Shown: in pieces, positions 26,201 through 34,543 of the stretch | Layout of the letters: each line of letters begins with the position of its first letter | How positions within the stretch are numbered: the stretch's first letter is position 1 | Assembly: GCA_036703255.1 (NCBI GenBank) | Contig: DATNPL010000131.1 | Span: 1-64,000, forward strand | Direction of reading: 5' to 3' | Length of the DNA stretch: 64,000 bases | From: Drouetiella sp036703255 | Lineage (GTDB): Bacteria; Cyanobacteriota; Cyanobacteriia; Elainellales; Elainellaceae | Notes under the pieces: generated by a model | The model's database searches: none | The model's input: only the letters and a program-made list of their open reading frames with translations | Told to the model about the DNA's origin: nothing | Program-made: the position numbers and the translations under genes

Positions 26201-27128
26201 TCTGAAACCGCTCTAGGAGCTGGCGCTGATAGGCAAAGACTTGCTCTTGAGGCTGATTTTGTAAGACGATAACCTGCTGGCGGGCATAGTCACGAGCGTT
26301 TTCAGCCCCAAAGAGCGTGATGGGTAGAATTTCGCCCTGCATTGGCGTCCAGGCAGGGGCGATCGACTCAGCCAAAACCTTGCCCTTGCTCTCAGCCTCA
26401 AATCCTACAATGACGACTCGATCAGCGTGCAGCCGATCGCGGATTTCATGCACGGCTATATTAAACAGGCTGTCTTGGCTATCGGCCTGCTGCATTTGTT
26501 GGGCGATCGCCACCAACCAATCCCGGTTAGCCGCAAACTGCTGCTGCACTGTGGCCGAAAGCTGTCCTTGAAACTGCTGCTGCACCACATGCCCTAGCTT
26601 ATCGAGGACGGCAGGCAGCTTGTCAAATTGGCTCAGCTTCTCGACGATGCCCGGATTGTTGGAAAGACCCACCTTAGACAGCTCGATTTTGAACCCTGCC
26701 TGAGTTTTTTCCATCTCTTTTCGAACAACCTGGATCACCGATAAGGCTGACTGCATGGCAACTCCTGGCTCAGGCAACCCAGAACTCTGATAGCTCGCAG
26801 GTCTAGCTCTACCTATTTCGCTGGGTCTACCTGTCTCACTGACTCTGCCAAAAGTGCCCCGACCAGAAGCCTCATGACTAGCCATACCGCCGACCTTGCT
26901 AGAATGGCCTTCGTTATTTTGAGGCGGTCTGAGCGTTTCCATGTTGCCAAAATAAGGAGCGGCGATCGGCGGCTCTGGAGGCAGAGAAGTGGGCGCTTCG
27001 GGTGATTCTTGAAATAGGGTAAACAAATCCTGATCGAAGAGAGGGGTGTTCATGGGTTTTGAGTCTCTAAGGACGGAAAGCGTTTGAGCAGAGTCGGCAG
27101 AAATCTTTGGCGTCAATTCAGGCGGCAT
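23253..27128 (-). CDS. Soluble methyl-accepting receptor with four GAF domains, three of them cyanobacteriochrome-like
   Basis: The 1291-residue protein has no membrane helix. Order: disordered Pro/Ser region (1-120), GAF1 (about 205-360), three highly similar GAFs (about 375-550, 570-745, 765-940), HAMP (about 970-1025), and an MCP signalling domain with the tip EATRAGEYGRGFAVVADEVR. Each of the three similar GAFs carries a Cys-His (C488-H489, C682-H683, C877-H878) in LTDCHIEAL-type motifs. That is where phytochromes and cyanobacteriochromes attach bilin. The second-cysteine DPCF motif is replaced by EDPY. A phototaxis role like PixJ/PtxD is inferred. An internal ATG at 27053 (MNTPLFDQDLF) may be the true start; the listed start overlaps the upstream gene by 11 bp. 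Confidence 0.9.
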   Translation of the reverse strand: MPPELTPKISADSAQTLSVLRDSKPMNTPLFDQDLFTLFQESPEAPTSLPPEPPIAAPYFGNMETLRPPQNNEGHSSKVGGMASHEASGRGTFGRVSETGRPSEIGRARPASYQSSGLPEPGVAMQSALSVIQVVRKEMEKTQAGFKIELSKVGLSNNPGIVEKLSQFDKLPAVLDKLGHVVQQQFQGQLSATVQQQFAANRDWLVAIAQQMQQADSQDSLFNIAVHEIRDRLHADRVVIVGFEAESKGKVLAESIAPAWTPMQGEILPITLFGAENARDYARQQVIVLQNQPQEQVFAYQRQLLERFQILASLAIPLIVSDRVQGLLVVQQCSQMRSWQEQEIYLLTDIAAKLTLALQFVQSKMQLKQVIAREQATAKVIHKIRSTVDLQAIFRVTTQEVSRLLNVERVTIYKFRPDFFGDFVEETVVGNYPRLVGSGWEDPYLSEHQGGRFRNNELLVVDDIHGGETLWTGGHLNIQAPRKPLTDCHIEALQYYQVKACAVVPIFQGNQLWGLLSAFQNTSIRHWEEAEIQLLTQIANQLGIALQQAEFIAHVEAKEVQLEKLVAREKASGRVFQKLRSASDMKAIFQVTTQEVARLLKVERVTIYKFRPDFFGDFIEETISGHYPRLVGSGWEDPYLNEHRGGRFRHNEPLIVDDINIGETPWAGGLMNVEARKSLTDCHVEALRYYQVEACAVVAIFRRQKLWGLLSAFQNTGARQWEASEINLLMQIANQLGVALQQAEYVEEMQAKTLQMQKAIDREQALARVVNRIRNTLDIESIFKAATQEVRSLLNVERVTIYKFRPDFFGDFAAESVTGGYPSLTGSGWEDPYIGEHQGGRFRQNIPLIVDDIHLGETLWEGGHLNLQAPRKLMTDCHVEALEQYQVKACAVVSIFQGNQLWGLLSAFQNSDSRTWEEGEINLLMQVANQLGIALQQAEYTQQLQAQSQQLAEAAAREKASKELLQQRAVQLLMAVRPALEGDLTVRAPITEDEMGTIADAYNNTLQSLRRIVLQVQDAALRMSDTSQSNSSEIAKLAQGAQQESQQMTTALAQIQTMAAGTQAVASSAQQVETAVQQANQTVQQGDIAMNRTVEGIQAIRQTVAETSKKIKRLSESSQKISKVVSLIAGFTTQTQLLALNAAIEATRAGEYGRGFAVVADEVRSLAQQSAEATTEIEKLVQEIQAETSIVSQGMATGIEQVVNGTTLVNETRQSLTAIMSATAQISQLVQHITQATQTQTQDSHRVAQTMADVVAIANETSTATEQIATSFQQLLTTASDLQTTVGQFKL

Positions 27129-28107
27129 GAACCTGTAGGCGAGAATCGGCTATTAGGGCATTGGCATCTAATACGGGGCTGCTAGAACGCACGAGATAGC
27201 CCTGAATAAATGGCAGAAGCGTAGCGGGGAAAAGATCGATCGCAGGAGGCTGTAGCTGTCCTGGCACATGGCTTTCAATGTCAATAACTTCAGGGACAAC
27301 CAGTCCCAAAGACTGGCCTTGAGCTTGGATGACGATCGCAATCCATCCTAAGAATTGCCCTAGCCCCGAAAGCGGCTTTGCTGTCGAGGCAGCCGTTGAC
27401 TGAGCAGCAGCAGATTGAGATAAGAGATTGCCTTGCAGTGTTCTGACTCCTTGAAAGCCAATTTGCAATCCCAGATCCACAAGCCACAGCATTTCACCCC
27501 GAAAGTTGTAGATGCCAAGCACCGAAGGCGGCATATTTGGGACAGGCAGAATGCTGTGGGGCAGCACTTTCATCACCTGGCGAATGCTGATAAGCGGCAG
27601 CAGCGCTGTCTCGGCAGAGCTAAACGAAAAGCGGAGAAACCTTAATTCGTCTGGTTCGCTAGCAGCCGAGATGGGCTGAAGGAGTGCCGATAGATCTGCT
27701 TGTGGTCTTTGGTTGAGCCAATCTGTTAGAGAAATAGAGGTTGTGAGAGAGGCTTGGCTTTGAGGTTTCACAGCCCTCAAAGCTGGGGCGATCGCCCGCT
27801 CCTGACTCCAAACGAACTGTGATGATCCTATTTGCCGACAGCCCACCTTTAATCTGTTCAGGCGGCTCAAATTAAGCCTCAAAACAGTGCGATGAATGCT
27901 AGACATCAAAGGCTCAGGACTGGGAGGCTGCATGGCCTCAATCAGCACATGCAGGCAGTTGCCCCGCCAGCCAGCCTGAGTCACAATCTTTTGGCGCTTC
28001 AGATGGCGGTTCATCAGCGTGGCGATCGCCTTCGCATCTCCTTGATAGGCGAGTTGCAGTAGATGAGCATGGTTTTGGCGATCGTCCTGTAACGGCGTCT
28101 GCACCAT
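27118..28107 (-). CDS. CheW-like protein with an N-terminal extension
   Basis: From ATG 28107 (preceded by GGGGAGA) the protein is 329 residues. The first 170 residues include LLQLAYQGDAKAIATLMNRH and VLRLNLSRLNRLKVGCRQIG, a helical region also seen in cyanobacterial chemotaxis-like proteins. From about residue 180 a CheW domain follows: LRFLRFSFSSAETALLPLIS, HSILPVPNMPPSVLGIYNFR, GEMLWLVDLG and LGLVVPEVIDIESHVPG. It should couple the receptor to CheA. The start lies 2 bp past the CheY stop and the end overlaps the receptor start. This position matches PixI in pix operons. A longer frame from 28203 would overlap CheY and is unlikely. Confidence 0.85.
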   Translation of the reverse strand: MVQTPLQDDRQNHAHLLQLAYQGDAKAIATLMNRHLKRQKIVTQAGWRGNCLHVLIEAMQPPSPEPLMSSIHRTVLRLNLSRLNRLKVGCRQIGSSQFVWSQERAIAPALRAVKPQSQASLTTSISLTDWLNQRPQADLSALLQPISAASEPDELRFLRFSFSSAETALLPLISIRQVMKVLPHSILPVPNMPPSVLGIYNFRGEMLWLVDLGLQIGFQGVRTLQGNLLSQSAAAQSTAASTAKPLSGLGQFLGWIAIVIQAQGQSLGLVVPEVIDIESHVPGQLQPPAIDLFPATLLPFIQGYLVRSSSPVLDANALIADSRLQVHAA

Positions 28108-28109
28108 GT

Positions 28110-28475
28110 CTATCTCCCCATCAATCGGGTCACTGTTTGCAGAAACTCCTGTTGATTGACGGGTTTTGGCAGATAGGCATCTGCGCCCAGCATGTTGCCC
28201 CACATCTTATCTACGTCTGTACTTTTGGTAGAACACATCACGATAGGTATCTTGCTGGTGGCCTGATTGGTCTTGAATTCGCGGCAGAGTTCAAAGCCAC
28301 TCTGTCCCGGCAAAATAACATCCAGCACAATTAGGTCAGGCTTTTGCCAACTTAGCCGAGCCTGAGCTTCTTCACCGCTCTTGGCGCTAATGACCGATAG
28401 ACCTGCTTGCTGGAGATATCGGGTGAGCATTTCGGTTTCAGTCAAACTATCTTCAATCAGTAAAACAGTACTCAT
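28110..28475 (-). CDS. CheY-like response regulator
   Basis: The 121-residue single receiver domain has the acidic pair in MSTVLLIEDSLTETEMLTRY, the phosphoacceptor Asp in PDLIVLDVILPGQSGFELC, the Thr/Ser position at MCSTKSTDVD and the Lys in YLPKPVNQQEF. It corresponds to PixH/PilH in phototaxis operons. The ATG at 28475 is preferred over a start 12 codons upstream because it begins at the first receiver strand. It is followed after 2 bp by the CheW-like gene. Confidence 0.92.
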   Translation of the reverse strand: MSTVLLIEDSLTETEMLTRYLQQAGLSVISAKSGEEAQARLSWQKPDLIVLDVILPGQSGFELCREFKTNQATSKIPIVMCSTKSTDVDKMWGNMLGADAYLPKPVNQQEFLQTVTRLMGR

Positions 28476-28577
28476 AGGATTAAATGCCTGCGATAACGGT
28501 GCATAGACCAACGAAGGATAGGTAGCACTTTCTAATGGGGGTGCAACTCTATTGCTCAGTGCTGCCCATCAGCGCAT

Positions 28578-29948
28578 CTACTGAAGCGCCGAGGTTTCGT
28601 TTATGCTTTTTTGAAGCAGTAGAGCCGTAGTTTCACCCATCTCGTAAGGGTTCCCCAAAAAAGCAAGTGGCTCGACAGCAGCTTGTCTGCTGGAAGTATT
28701 TGCTCCAGGCACGGCAGCAGGTTGCGGCAAGTATTGATGGACGATCGCCATCACTTTTTCTGCATTGACAGACTTCGATAAAAAGTCAGAAGCGCCAACC
28801 ACTCTGGCACGCACGCGATCGACGATTCCGTCATTTCCGGTCAAAATCACCACGGGGGTATTTTTGAAAGCAGACATGCGGCGAATCTGAGAGCAAATTT
28901 CATAACCGCTAGCGATCGGCATTACTAGATCTAAAAAAATCAGCCCCGGCTTTTTTTCGAGCAGCAGCGGTAAAGCATGCACCGAATCCTGCACACTCAC
29001 ATAGCGATAGCCTGCTGCCGTAATGATCTGCTCCATCCACTGGCAAACCGAAGGACTGTCGTCAATACAGACGACCAGCGGCGTATTAGCTGTGGGAGCA
29101 GCTTTTACAGGAGCGGTGGGTACAGGCGCTTTTGCTAGTTTGCCTTCAGGTTTTTTGTCCTCAGTTTTTTTGCCTGTAGAAGTGCAGGGAAGGGACAAAT
29201 CGGGCATTTGGCATAGCTCAATCAAGTCTCGCTGAATATAAGGCACCAAAACACGGGTCAACGTCAGCAACTCCTGCCCTGTGGCTCGGGCTAAATCCCG
29301 AAGCGTTGAATTTGGACTCATGAGCGCTTCGAGCGTCTGATATGTTTTGGCCGTTACAGCCTGTTTTAGCTCAGTAGGGCGCTTAATCACGGGCACTGCA
29401 TTGGGCGAATAATGTACTAGGCCAGCGCTATTCCAAGCATTCCAAGCCTGTCGTGCCTGCTCAAGCACCTGCTCTGCACTCAGAGGAGCCAGCGGATCAC
29501 CAAGTTGCTCTTGCTTGTCGGGTGCATAGCGAATTTGGGTGATTTGCTCACTCGCATAGAGCAGATCGAATAAAACCTCAAAAGCGGCTGCCTGAATCAG
29601 AGAAATAATGGGCGCTCGTCTGACATGCTGCCGTTTGAGTAAAACCGACAAGACCAGGTACTCCCAATAAAATGGCAGATCCTGGGTCTTAGGCTGAATG
29701 GTATTGGGCTGAATAGTGGGACAGAATTGCTTTACCAAACGGTGCCAGCGTCGAAATCGATGTTCGCCCCCTGCTGTCCAAATTAATCGGCCTAACCGAA
29801 AGTAAAGACTCCATCGCCTTTCATTGGCAGTTAGAAAATCTAACCTACCGCTAAAGTGAGACTGAGCGGCACTTTGAAACTGGTTCGCCAACTGGTTAAC
29901 GGTAATACCTTTCACCGTTCTAGAAACTTCATTTGCACAATTCACCAT
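28578..29948 (-). CDS. PatA-family response regulator (N-terminal PATAN/DUF4388-type region, C-terminal receiver)
   Basis: The 456-residue product begins the operon. Its N-terminal half (QFQSAAQSHFSGRLDFLTAN, WSLYFRLGRLIWTAGGEHRF, HLVKQFCP-like segment) is the PatA N-terminal region found in PixG/PilG-type regulators. A helical middle (about 190-265) follows. The C-terminal receiver (about 295-415) has VVCIDDSPSVCQWMEQIITA, the phosphoacceptor in GLIFLDLVMPIASGYEIC and Lys in DFLSKSVNAEKV. ATG 29948 with AAGGA upstream is chosen over a GTG eight codons earlier. PatA-type outputs steer pilus motility and cell-cell signalling in cyanobacteria. Confidence 0.85.
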   Translation of the reverse strand: MVNCANEVSRTVKGITVNQLANQFQSAAQSHFSGRLDFLTANERRWSLYFRLGRLIWTAGGEHRFRRWHRLVKQFCPTIQPNTIQPKTQDLPFYWEYLVLSVLLKRQHVRRAPIISLIQAAAFEVLFDLLYASEQITQIRYAPDKQEQLGDPLAPLSAEQVLEQARQAWNAWNSAGLVHYSPNAVPVIKRPTELKQAVTAKTYQTLEALMSPNSTLRDLARATGQELLTLTRVLVPYIQRDLIELCQMPDLSLPCTSTGKKTEDKKPEGKLAKAPVPTAPVKAAPTANTPLVVCIDDSPSVCQWMEQIITAAGYRYVSVQDSVHALPLLLEKKPGLIFLDLVMPIASGYEICSQIRRMSAFKNTPVVILTGNDGIVDRVRARVVGASDFLSKSVNAEKVMAIVHQYLPQPAAVPGANTSSRQAAVEPLAFLGNPYEMGETTALLLQKSINETSALQ

Positions 29949-30263
29949 AGCTTTCACTGTCCTTGAGAACACACCGACATCCCTAATTTCTGCATACCAA
30001 AACTGTTCTCTTGCCGATTAGAGCCTGAGAACAAATTCGTTCTGGGAAAATGATTCAGAAATTTCCAGATAGCGGATGCAGTCTCAGAAAAGTGAATCAG
30101 GGAGACTAGATGCGATTGAGAACTAGAGATAGCCTATATTTTCCTGAGGGATCGCCCCAATCGTAATCCTGCGGAATTGTACGAAGGCGATCGCTTTCGC
30201 ATCAGCTTTTGCGATGAATTTCCCGTATTTATACGCAGTCTCTCTGCTATTTGCTCTACCAAG
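29949..30263. other. Promoter region of the chemosensory operon
   Basis: This 315-bp spacer between larC (end) and the PatA-like gene (start), both on the minus strand, should hold the operon promoter. No gene or clear terminator was seen apart from a HIP1-containing stretch near 30185-30200. Confidence 0.4.
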
Positions 30264-31874
30264 CTATGTCTGGACTGCCATGTTTGGATTACTACATCTG
30301 GATTGCCATGCCTGTAGCGCTATGCCGTGAACCTCACGCCAGGGAATCTGCTGCTGTTGCGCTATCTCAGCACAGTCTTCGTACTCAGGCTGAACGTTGA
30401 CGATCGCCCCATGTTTTTGCCACCGCGCTATCTTAAGGCGCACCCTGCCATACGGAGTTTCTACCGTTTGAAGTTCGCGTTCTAAAATCGTCCGCTGTTG
30501 CATCCTGCACCGAATGCCTAGCGTTGTGGTTTCTTGAAATAGGATCGTTTGGCAAGCCTGCATCTGCTCAGGGCGGCAAATCACCGTCAGTAAAATTCCT
30601 GGACGCGACTTTTTCATGCCGATCGCCTGCGTGAATACATCCAGCGCCCCTGCTACTAGCAACACATCAAACACATAGCCGATCGCTTGGGGGTTGAGAT
30701 CATCAACCTGGGTTTCAAGCACAGCCACGGTTTCTACTCCAGGAGAGAGAGTAGAAGCATTCAAAGCAGTCTCGGAGGCTGTCTTAGGGTCTGGCTGGCT
30801 GTTGGCTGGCACTTGAGTGGCTGTTTTCACCTGGGCGGCTGTTTCCTGAGCAGCCATTTGACCGCTCATAAGCTGCTGAGGGGAAACCGTAGAGTGCTGG
30901 CTTTCGCCAATCCACAGGCGCAAGATATTGGGAATGGGGAAATCACGAGAGCCTGCCCCCAACCCAACCCGCTGAAGCGTCATGGCCGGAACAGCTCCAA
31001 ATTGCATAGCCAAGGTCGTGGCGATCGCTGCTCCGGTCGGCGTGACTAGCTCACGAGCAATGCCGTTGCTATAAATCGGCACTTGTCGCATTTCCCAAAG
31101 CTTGAGCACAGCAGGAGCCGGGACGGGCAAACGACCATGAGCCGCCCAAATTGTGCCGCCACCCACAGGCAGGGCAGAACAGTAGAATTGCTCAATGCCC
31201 AGCCAATCTAGCCCTAAGCAAGTGCCGACAATATCAACGATCGCATCAGTTGCTCCCACCTCGTGAAAATGAACTTGTTCAGGTGGAGTGCCATGAACCG
31301 CACCTTCGGCCTCGGCTAGCTGACGAAATACAGCTAGGCTCCAAGCCTCGGCCTGATGAGGAAGTCCTGCCGCTTTGATCAGGTGCTCAATTTCTGGCAG
31401 GCGACGGGTGCCTGGGTGAGTATGGACATGTTCTTGTTGGGGGTGCGTATGGTGAGTATGTGGGCGATCGTGGATATGAGCAGACTCATGTGCAGGGTGG
31501 CCTGAGTGAGAAGGGTCGGCTGAGTGGGAGGGATGATGATGGGCGGAGTGAGGGTGAGGATGGTGAGGATGGTGAGAGGAGTGAGGATGAGACACTGGCT
31601 GGCTGGCTTGTGTCTGGCTAGATTGTGAGAAAGCAGAGTCCTCAACATCTCCCCAGGACTCCTGGATGCCGCTTGCCAGCTCAACATGAACCTTGGTTGC
31701 CTGTTGTCCATTGCGATGCACTTGTTCTGACCACAGCCTAAATTCATCAGCAATACCCAAAAGCCCCAACTTCTCAATCAAATACTCTAGCGGCACTCCC
31801 CCATCAACCAATGCCCCCAGACACATATCTCCCGCAATTCCAGTCGGGCACTCCAAGTAGGCAATTTTTGTCAT
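30264..31874 (-). CDS. larC: LarC-type nickel pincer cofactor protein (DUF111) with a His-rich loop
   Basis: From ATG 31874 the protein is 536 residues. It begins MTKIAYLECPTGIAGDMCLG, the LarC N-terminus, and has VHFHEVGATDAIVDIVGTCL, LVTPTGAAIATTLAMQFGAV and the C-terminal domain (ETQVDDLNPQAIGYVFDVLL, KKSRPGILLTVICRPEQMQ). LarC inserts nickel into the pincer cofactor of lactate racemase-type enzymes. It is one continuous frame here, whereas some species split it through a frameshift. About 24 His residues occur in a 58-residue stretch (roughly 96-153), probably a nickel-binding loop. LarB and LarE are not in the window, so the pathway partners are elsewhere or absent. Confidence 0.9.
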   Translation of the reverse strand: MTKIAYLECPTGIAGDMCLGALVDGGVPLEYLIEKLGLLGIADEFRLWSEQVHRNGQQATKVHVELASGIQESWGDVEDSAFSQSSQTQASQPVSHPHSSHHPHHPHPHSAHHHPSHSADPSHSGHPAHESAHIHDRPHTHHTHPQQEHVHTHPGTRRLPEIEHLIKAAGLPHQAEAWSLAVFRQLAEAEGAVHGTPPEQVHFHEVGATDAIVDIVGTCLGLDWLGIEQFYCSALPVGGGTIWAAHGRLPVPAPAVLKLWEMRQVPIYSNGIARELVTPTGAAIATTLAMQFGAVPAMTLQRVGLGAGSRDFPIPNILRLWIGESQHSTVSPQQLMSGQMAAQETAAQVKTATQVPANSQPDPKTASETALNASTLSPGVETVAVLETQVDDLNPQAIGYVFDVLLVAGALDVFTQAIGMKKSRPGILLTVICRPEQMQACQTILFQETTTLGIRCRMQQRTILERELQTVETPYGRVRLKIARWQKHGAIVNVQPEYEDCAEIAQQQQIPWREVHGIALQAWQSRCSNPNMAVQT

Positions 31875-31930
31875 AGTTAAGTAAGGTCTTTGTTGAGAAA
31901 GTGGTATCACTTAGGCGTATAACTAAGACT

Positions 31931-31990
31931 CGGTAATTTTCAACCCGGTAATTTTCAGCCCGGTGGTTTTCGACCCGGCAATTTGCTATG
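31931..31990. repeat. Four imperfect 15-bp direct repeats upstream of larC
   Basis: Units cggtaattttcaacc, cggtaattttcagcc, cggtggttttcgacc and a degenerate cggcaatttgctatg run head to tail. They lie 57 bp upstream of the larC start, a position suited to a regulator array or to replication slippage. Confidence 0.75.
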
Positions 31991-32117
31991 GGAGTGTTTG
32001 CTGACAGCAGCACGCAGCAAGGCGTTGTCAAGCCATTACCCCTCTAAAACATTAGCCGATCTCAAAACATGACTGAAGACTTTGATCGCAAGAGCAAGAT
32101 GCTCTGAGGAGAGAATA

Positions 32118-32762
32118 GTGGCTACCGTTTATCAAGTTCATCCAGACAGCCCTCAGGCGCGAACTATTTCCCTGGTTCGCGATGCTTTGCGGCAGGGCGC
32201 AGTCATGCTGTATCCCACAGATACCGTCTATGCGATCGGCTGTGATCTCAATTCTCGGTCTGCAATTGAGCGTGTCCGTCGCATCAAACAGCTCTCCAAC
32301 GACAAACCGCTCACTTTTCTTTGCTCCTCTCTCTCCAATGTTTCTGAGTATGCAACAGTGAGCGACTCTGCCTATCGCCTGATTCGTCGCTTTATTCCAG
32401 GGCCTTATACCTTTTTGCTGCCCGCCACTAAGCTGGTGCCGCGACTGGTAATGAGTCCTAAGCGCAAAACAACGGGTATCCGGGTGCCTGATCATGCCAT
32501 CTCTCAGGCTCTGTTGCAGGCTTTGGGCAATCCCATCATTTCCACCTCTGCGCCTAGCGCTTTAGAAATGCAGGACAGCTATCTCTCTGCCGCCGAACTC
32601 TTTGACCATTTCGATAAGCTGGTGGATCTGATCATCGATGATGAGTCGTCGGTCGGCTTTCAGGTGTCTACCATTCTCGATCTGACTGAAACCGAGCCAG
32701 TGGTTGTGCGTAAAGGATTGGGATGGGAGTCGATCGCCGACTGGATTTCAGAACCTAGCTAA
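32118..32762 (+). CDS. Sua5/YciO/YrdC-family protein (threonylcarbamoyl-AMP synthase-like)
   Basis: The 214-residue protein has the YrdC fold pattern: REALRQGA-like helix then VMLYPTDTVYAIGCDLNSRS, IERVRRIKQLSNDKPLTFLC, FIPGPYTFLLPAT, TTGIRVPDHAISQALLQALG, PIISTSAPSA and STILDLTETEPVVVRKGLG. Sua5/YrdC enzymes make threonylcarbamoyl-AMP for the t6A modification of tRNA. The YciO subgroup lacks the KxR/SxN residues of the strict enzymes, so the exact activity is uncertain. The start is taken as GTG 32118 after GAGGAGA; a TTG at 32082 is a weaker alternative. Confidence 0.85.
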   Translation: MATVYQVHPDSPQARTISLVRDALRQGAVMLYPTDTVYAIGCDLNSRSAIERVRRIKQLSNDKPLTFLCSSLSNVSEYATVSDSAYRLIRRFIPGPYTFLLPATKLVPRLVMSPKRKTTGIRVPDHAISQALLQALGNPIISTSAPSALEMQDSYLSAAELFDHFDKLVDLIIDDESSVGFQVSTILDLTETEPVVVRKGLGWESIADWISEPS

Positions 32763-33214
32763 ATTAAATGCCCCTGCCATCCTAAAAACCGCCTGAGAAA
32801 CTGTCCATTGCATCAGCAAAATCTTGCTTTTGGATGGGGAAGCAGCGATCGCCCCTATCAAGGTGATCCTGCCTTGCATAAGCGTCCGGATTTCTCCCTA
32901 TTACAGAGATGTTCCCAAAAGCACAAATTTCGAGATCAGGAAACCACCTGAGAAATTGCCATAGCGCAGAAGGGCACTCGCCGTAGAGTTCATCAGCCTG
33001 GGTGTAGAGAAAATCTAGCGGGGCAGAAACAACTATCCAGGTTTTGAGTTCTAAGGTCTTAGCAGCAACGTTCTAGACCTGTCGTTTGTTTGTAAAAAAG
33101 TTCGTATGCGCACTTTTTGCAAACTAAGCAACTTATTTGAAACACAGCCTCTGGCGATCGATTGTTTTCGAGTCTGCCCCCTGCTGCTGTCGTGCACTAC
33201 CACAAAGGCAAGCC
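32763..33214. other. Intergenic region, no gene seen
   Basis: About 450 bp between the Sua5-like gene and the hetZ-like gene. It has no open frame with a ribosome binding site. It should contain the hetZ-like promoter. An in-frame TTG at 33137 exists, but the extra 26 residues (Cys- and Trp-rich) look non-coding. Confidence 0.45.
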
Positions 33215-34543
33215 ATGAACCTTGAACCTGTGAACTCCCCTAGTTCTTTTACACCAAAGTCCCGCAATGATATCGATAGCGAAACCAGCTTTCGAGGATC
33301 GGTGGGGCTACATATTACGGAAAGTCAAACTGCCGTAACGGTGAGTGATTCTCCAGAACCCGAGCGCTCTGAATTGAATCTGGCTGAGGCCGAAATCTCT
33401 AAGCTTGTTCAGATCCTACTCACTGAGTTTCAGGCAGAGCTACCCACATTATCCAAAAATGTTCGAGCTGTTATGAACCGTATTGCCATCGAAGTAGAGC
33501 GAATTTGCAGTAAGAGCGATCGCATTCAAAATTCCGGTCAAATTCAGACTTGGCAACTAACGCTGGCTAAACACCGCATACAAAAGTGTCTCACTTATTA
33601 CAATCTTGGCTCTCGGCGCGGCAGGATTGATCTCCATAGCCATCTCAGTACGATGGTATATCGCCATATTGTGGTTAGCCAAGCGCAAATGGGGTTTTCG
33701 GCCCGCTATGGGCTGATCGAAGACTTCCTCCAGGGCTTCTATATTGAAGTCCTCAAGGCATTTCGCAGAGAGAATGAACTCCCTGCTGACTATAGCCCTC
33801 GAACCCGCCTAGAGCTAGCAGAGTATATGGCTTTTACGGAGCACTATGCCAAGCGGCGCATTAGTTTACCTGGACGGCGCAGCCAGCAGCTAATTGTGCT
33901 GCGTGCCCAGGGGTTTGCCCATCGTCAGCCGCCCGAAACCACCCTAGATTTGGAGTTAGCTGTAGAGTCTGCCAGAGGCGAAGATGCCGAAATCCATAGC
34001 CGATCGCCCGTCATGCAGCAAGTTAGAGAGCAAATGGTGGCCGATACGGTTGACCCAACCGATTCAGTCGTGCGCGATCGCGTCATCAGTGAGCTAACCG
34101 CCTATCTAGATGCTCAAGGACAAACGGATTGCGTGGATTACCTCACCCTAAAACTACAAGACCTCTCCGCTCCTGAAATTGACGAGATTTTAGGGCTATC
34201 TACTCGCCAACGCGATTATCTTCAGCAGCGCTTTAAGTACCATGTGGAAAAATTCTCTCGCTCCCATCGTTGGCAATTAGTTCATCAATGGCTGGGTGCC
34301 GATCTTGATCAAAACTTGGGCATGCCGCAACACCAGTGGCAGGTCTTTACTCAGCAGCTGACCCCAGAGCAGCAGCAGCTTTTGCAGCTCAAGGGCAAGA
34401 AGGCAACCGATCAAGAAATCGCCAAAACCTTACGCTGTACGCCCAAACAGGTGCATAAACGTTGGGTGCGCCTGTTGGAGCTGGCATGGCAAACCCGAAA
34501 CAGCAGTATGGTAGATCTGGGCAATAGCGCAGAGACTTTGTAG
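33215..34543 (+). CDS. HetZ-family protein
   Basis: The 442-residue protein carries a long conserved core that I recognise from HetZ and HetZ-related proteins: FSARYGLIEDFLQGFYIEVL, TRLELAEYMAFTEHYAKRRI, SLPGRRSQQLIVLRAQGFAH and RQPPETTLDLELA. A C-terminal helix-turn-helix-like part follows (QEIAKTLRCTPKQVHKRWVR). HetZ is a DNA-binding regulator of heterocyst development in Nostoc; relatives occur in cyanobacteria that make no heterocysts. The ATG at 33215 is preceded by an AGGCAA-like site. The N-terminal 60 residues are low complexity. A role in cell differentiation or filament patterning is possible but not demonstrated by context. Confidence 0.65.
   Translation: MNLEPVNSPSSFTPKSRNDIDSETSFRGSVGLHITESQTAVTVSDSPEPERSELNLAEAEISKLVQILLTEFQAELPTLSKNVRAVMNRIAIEVERICSKSDRIQNSGQIQTWQLTLAKHRIQKCLTYYNLGSRRGRIDLHSHLSTMVYRHIVVSQAQMGFSARYGLIEDFLQGFYIEVLKAFRRENELPADYSPRTRLELAEYMAFTEHYAKRRISLPGRRSQQLIVLRAQGFAHRQPPETTLDLELAVESARGEDAEIHSRSPVMQQVREQMVADTVDPTDSVVRDRVISELTAYLDAQGQTDCVDYLTLKLQDLSAPEIDEILGLSTRQRDYLQQRFKYHVEKFSRSHRWQLVHQWLGADLDQNLGMPQHQWQVFTQQLTPEQQQLLQLKGKKATDQEIAKTLRCTPKQVHKRWVRLLELAWQTRNSSMVDLGNSAETL

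Noticed and set aside
31379..31777. Minus-strand open frame overlapping larC
   Set aside because: It is an off-frame reading of the His-rich larC loop; larC has full family similarity.
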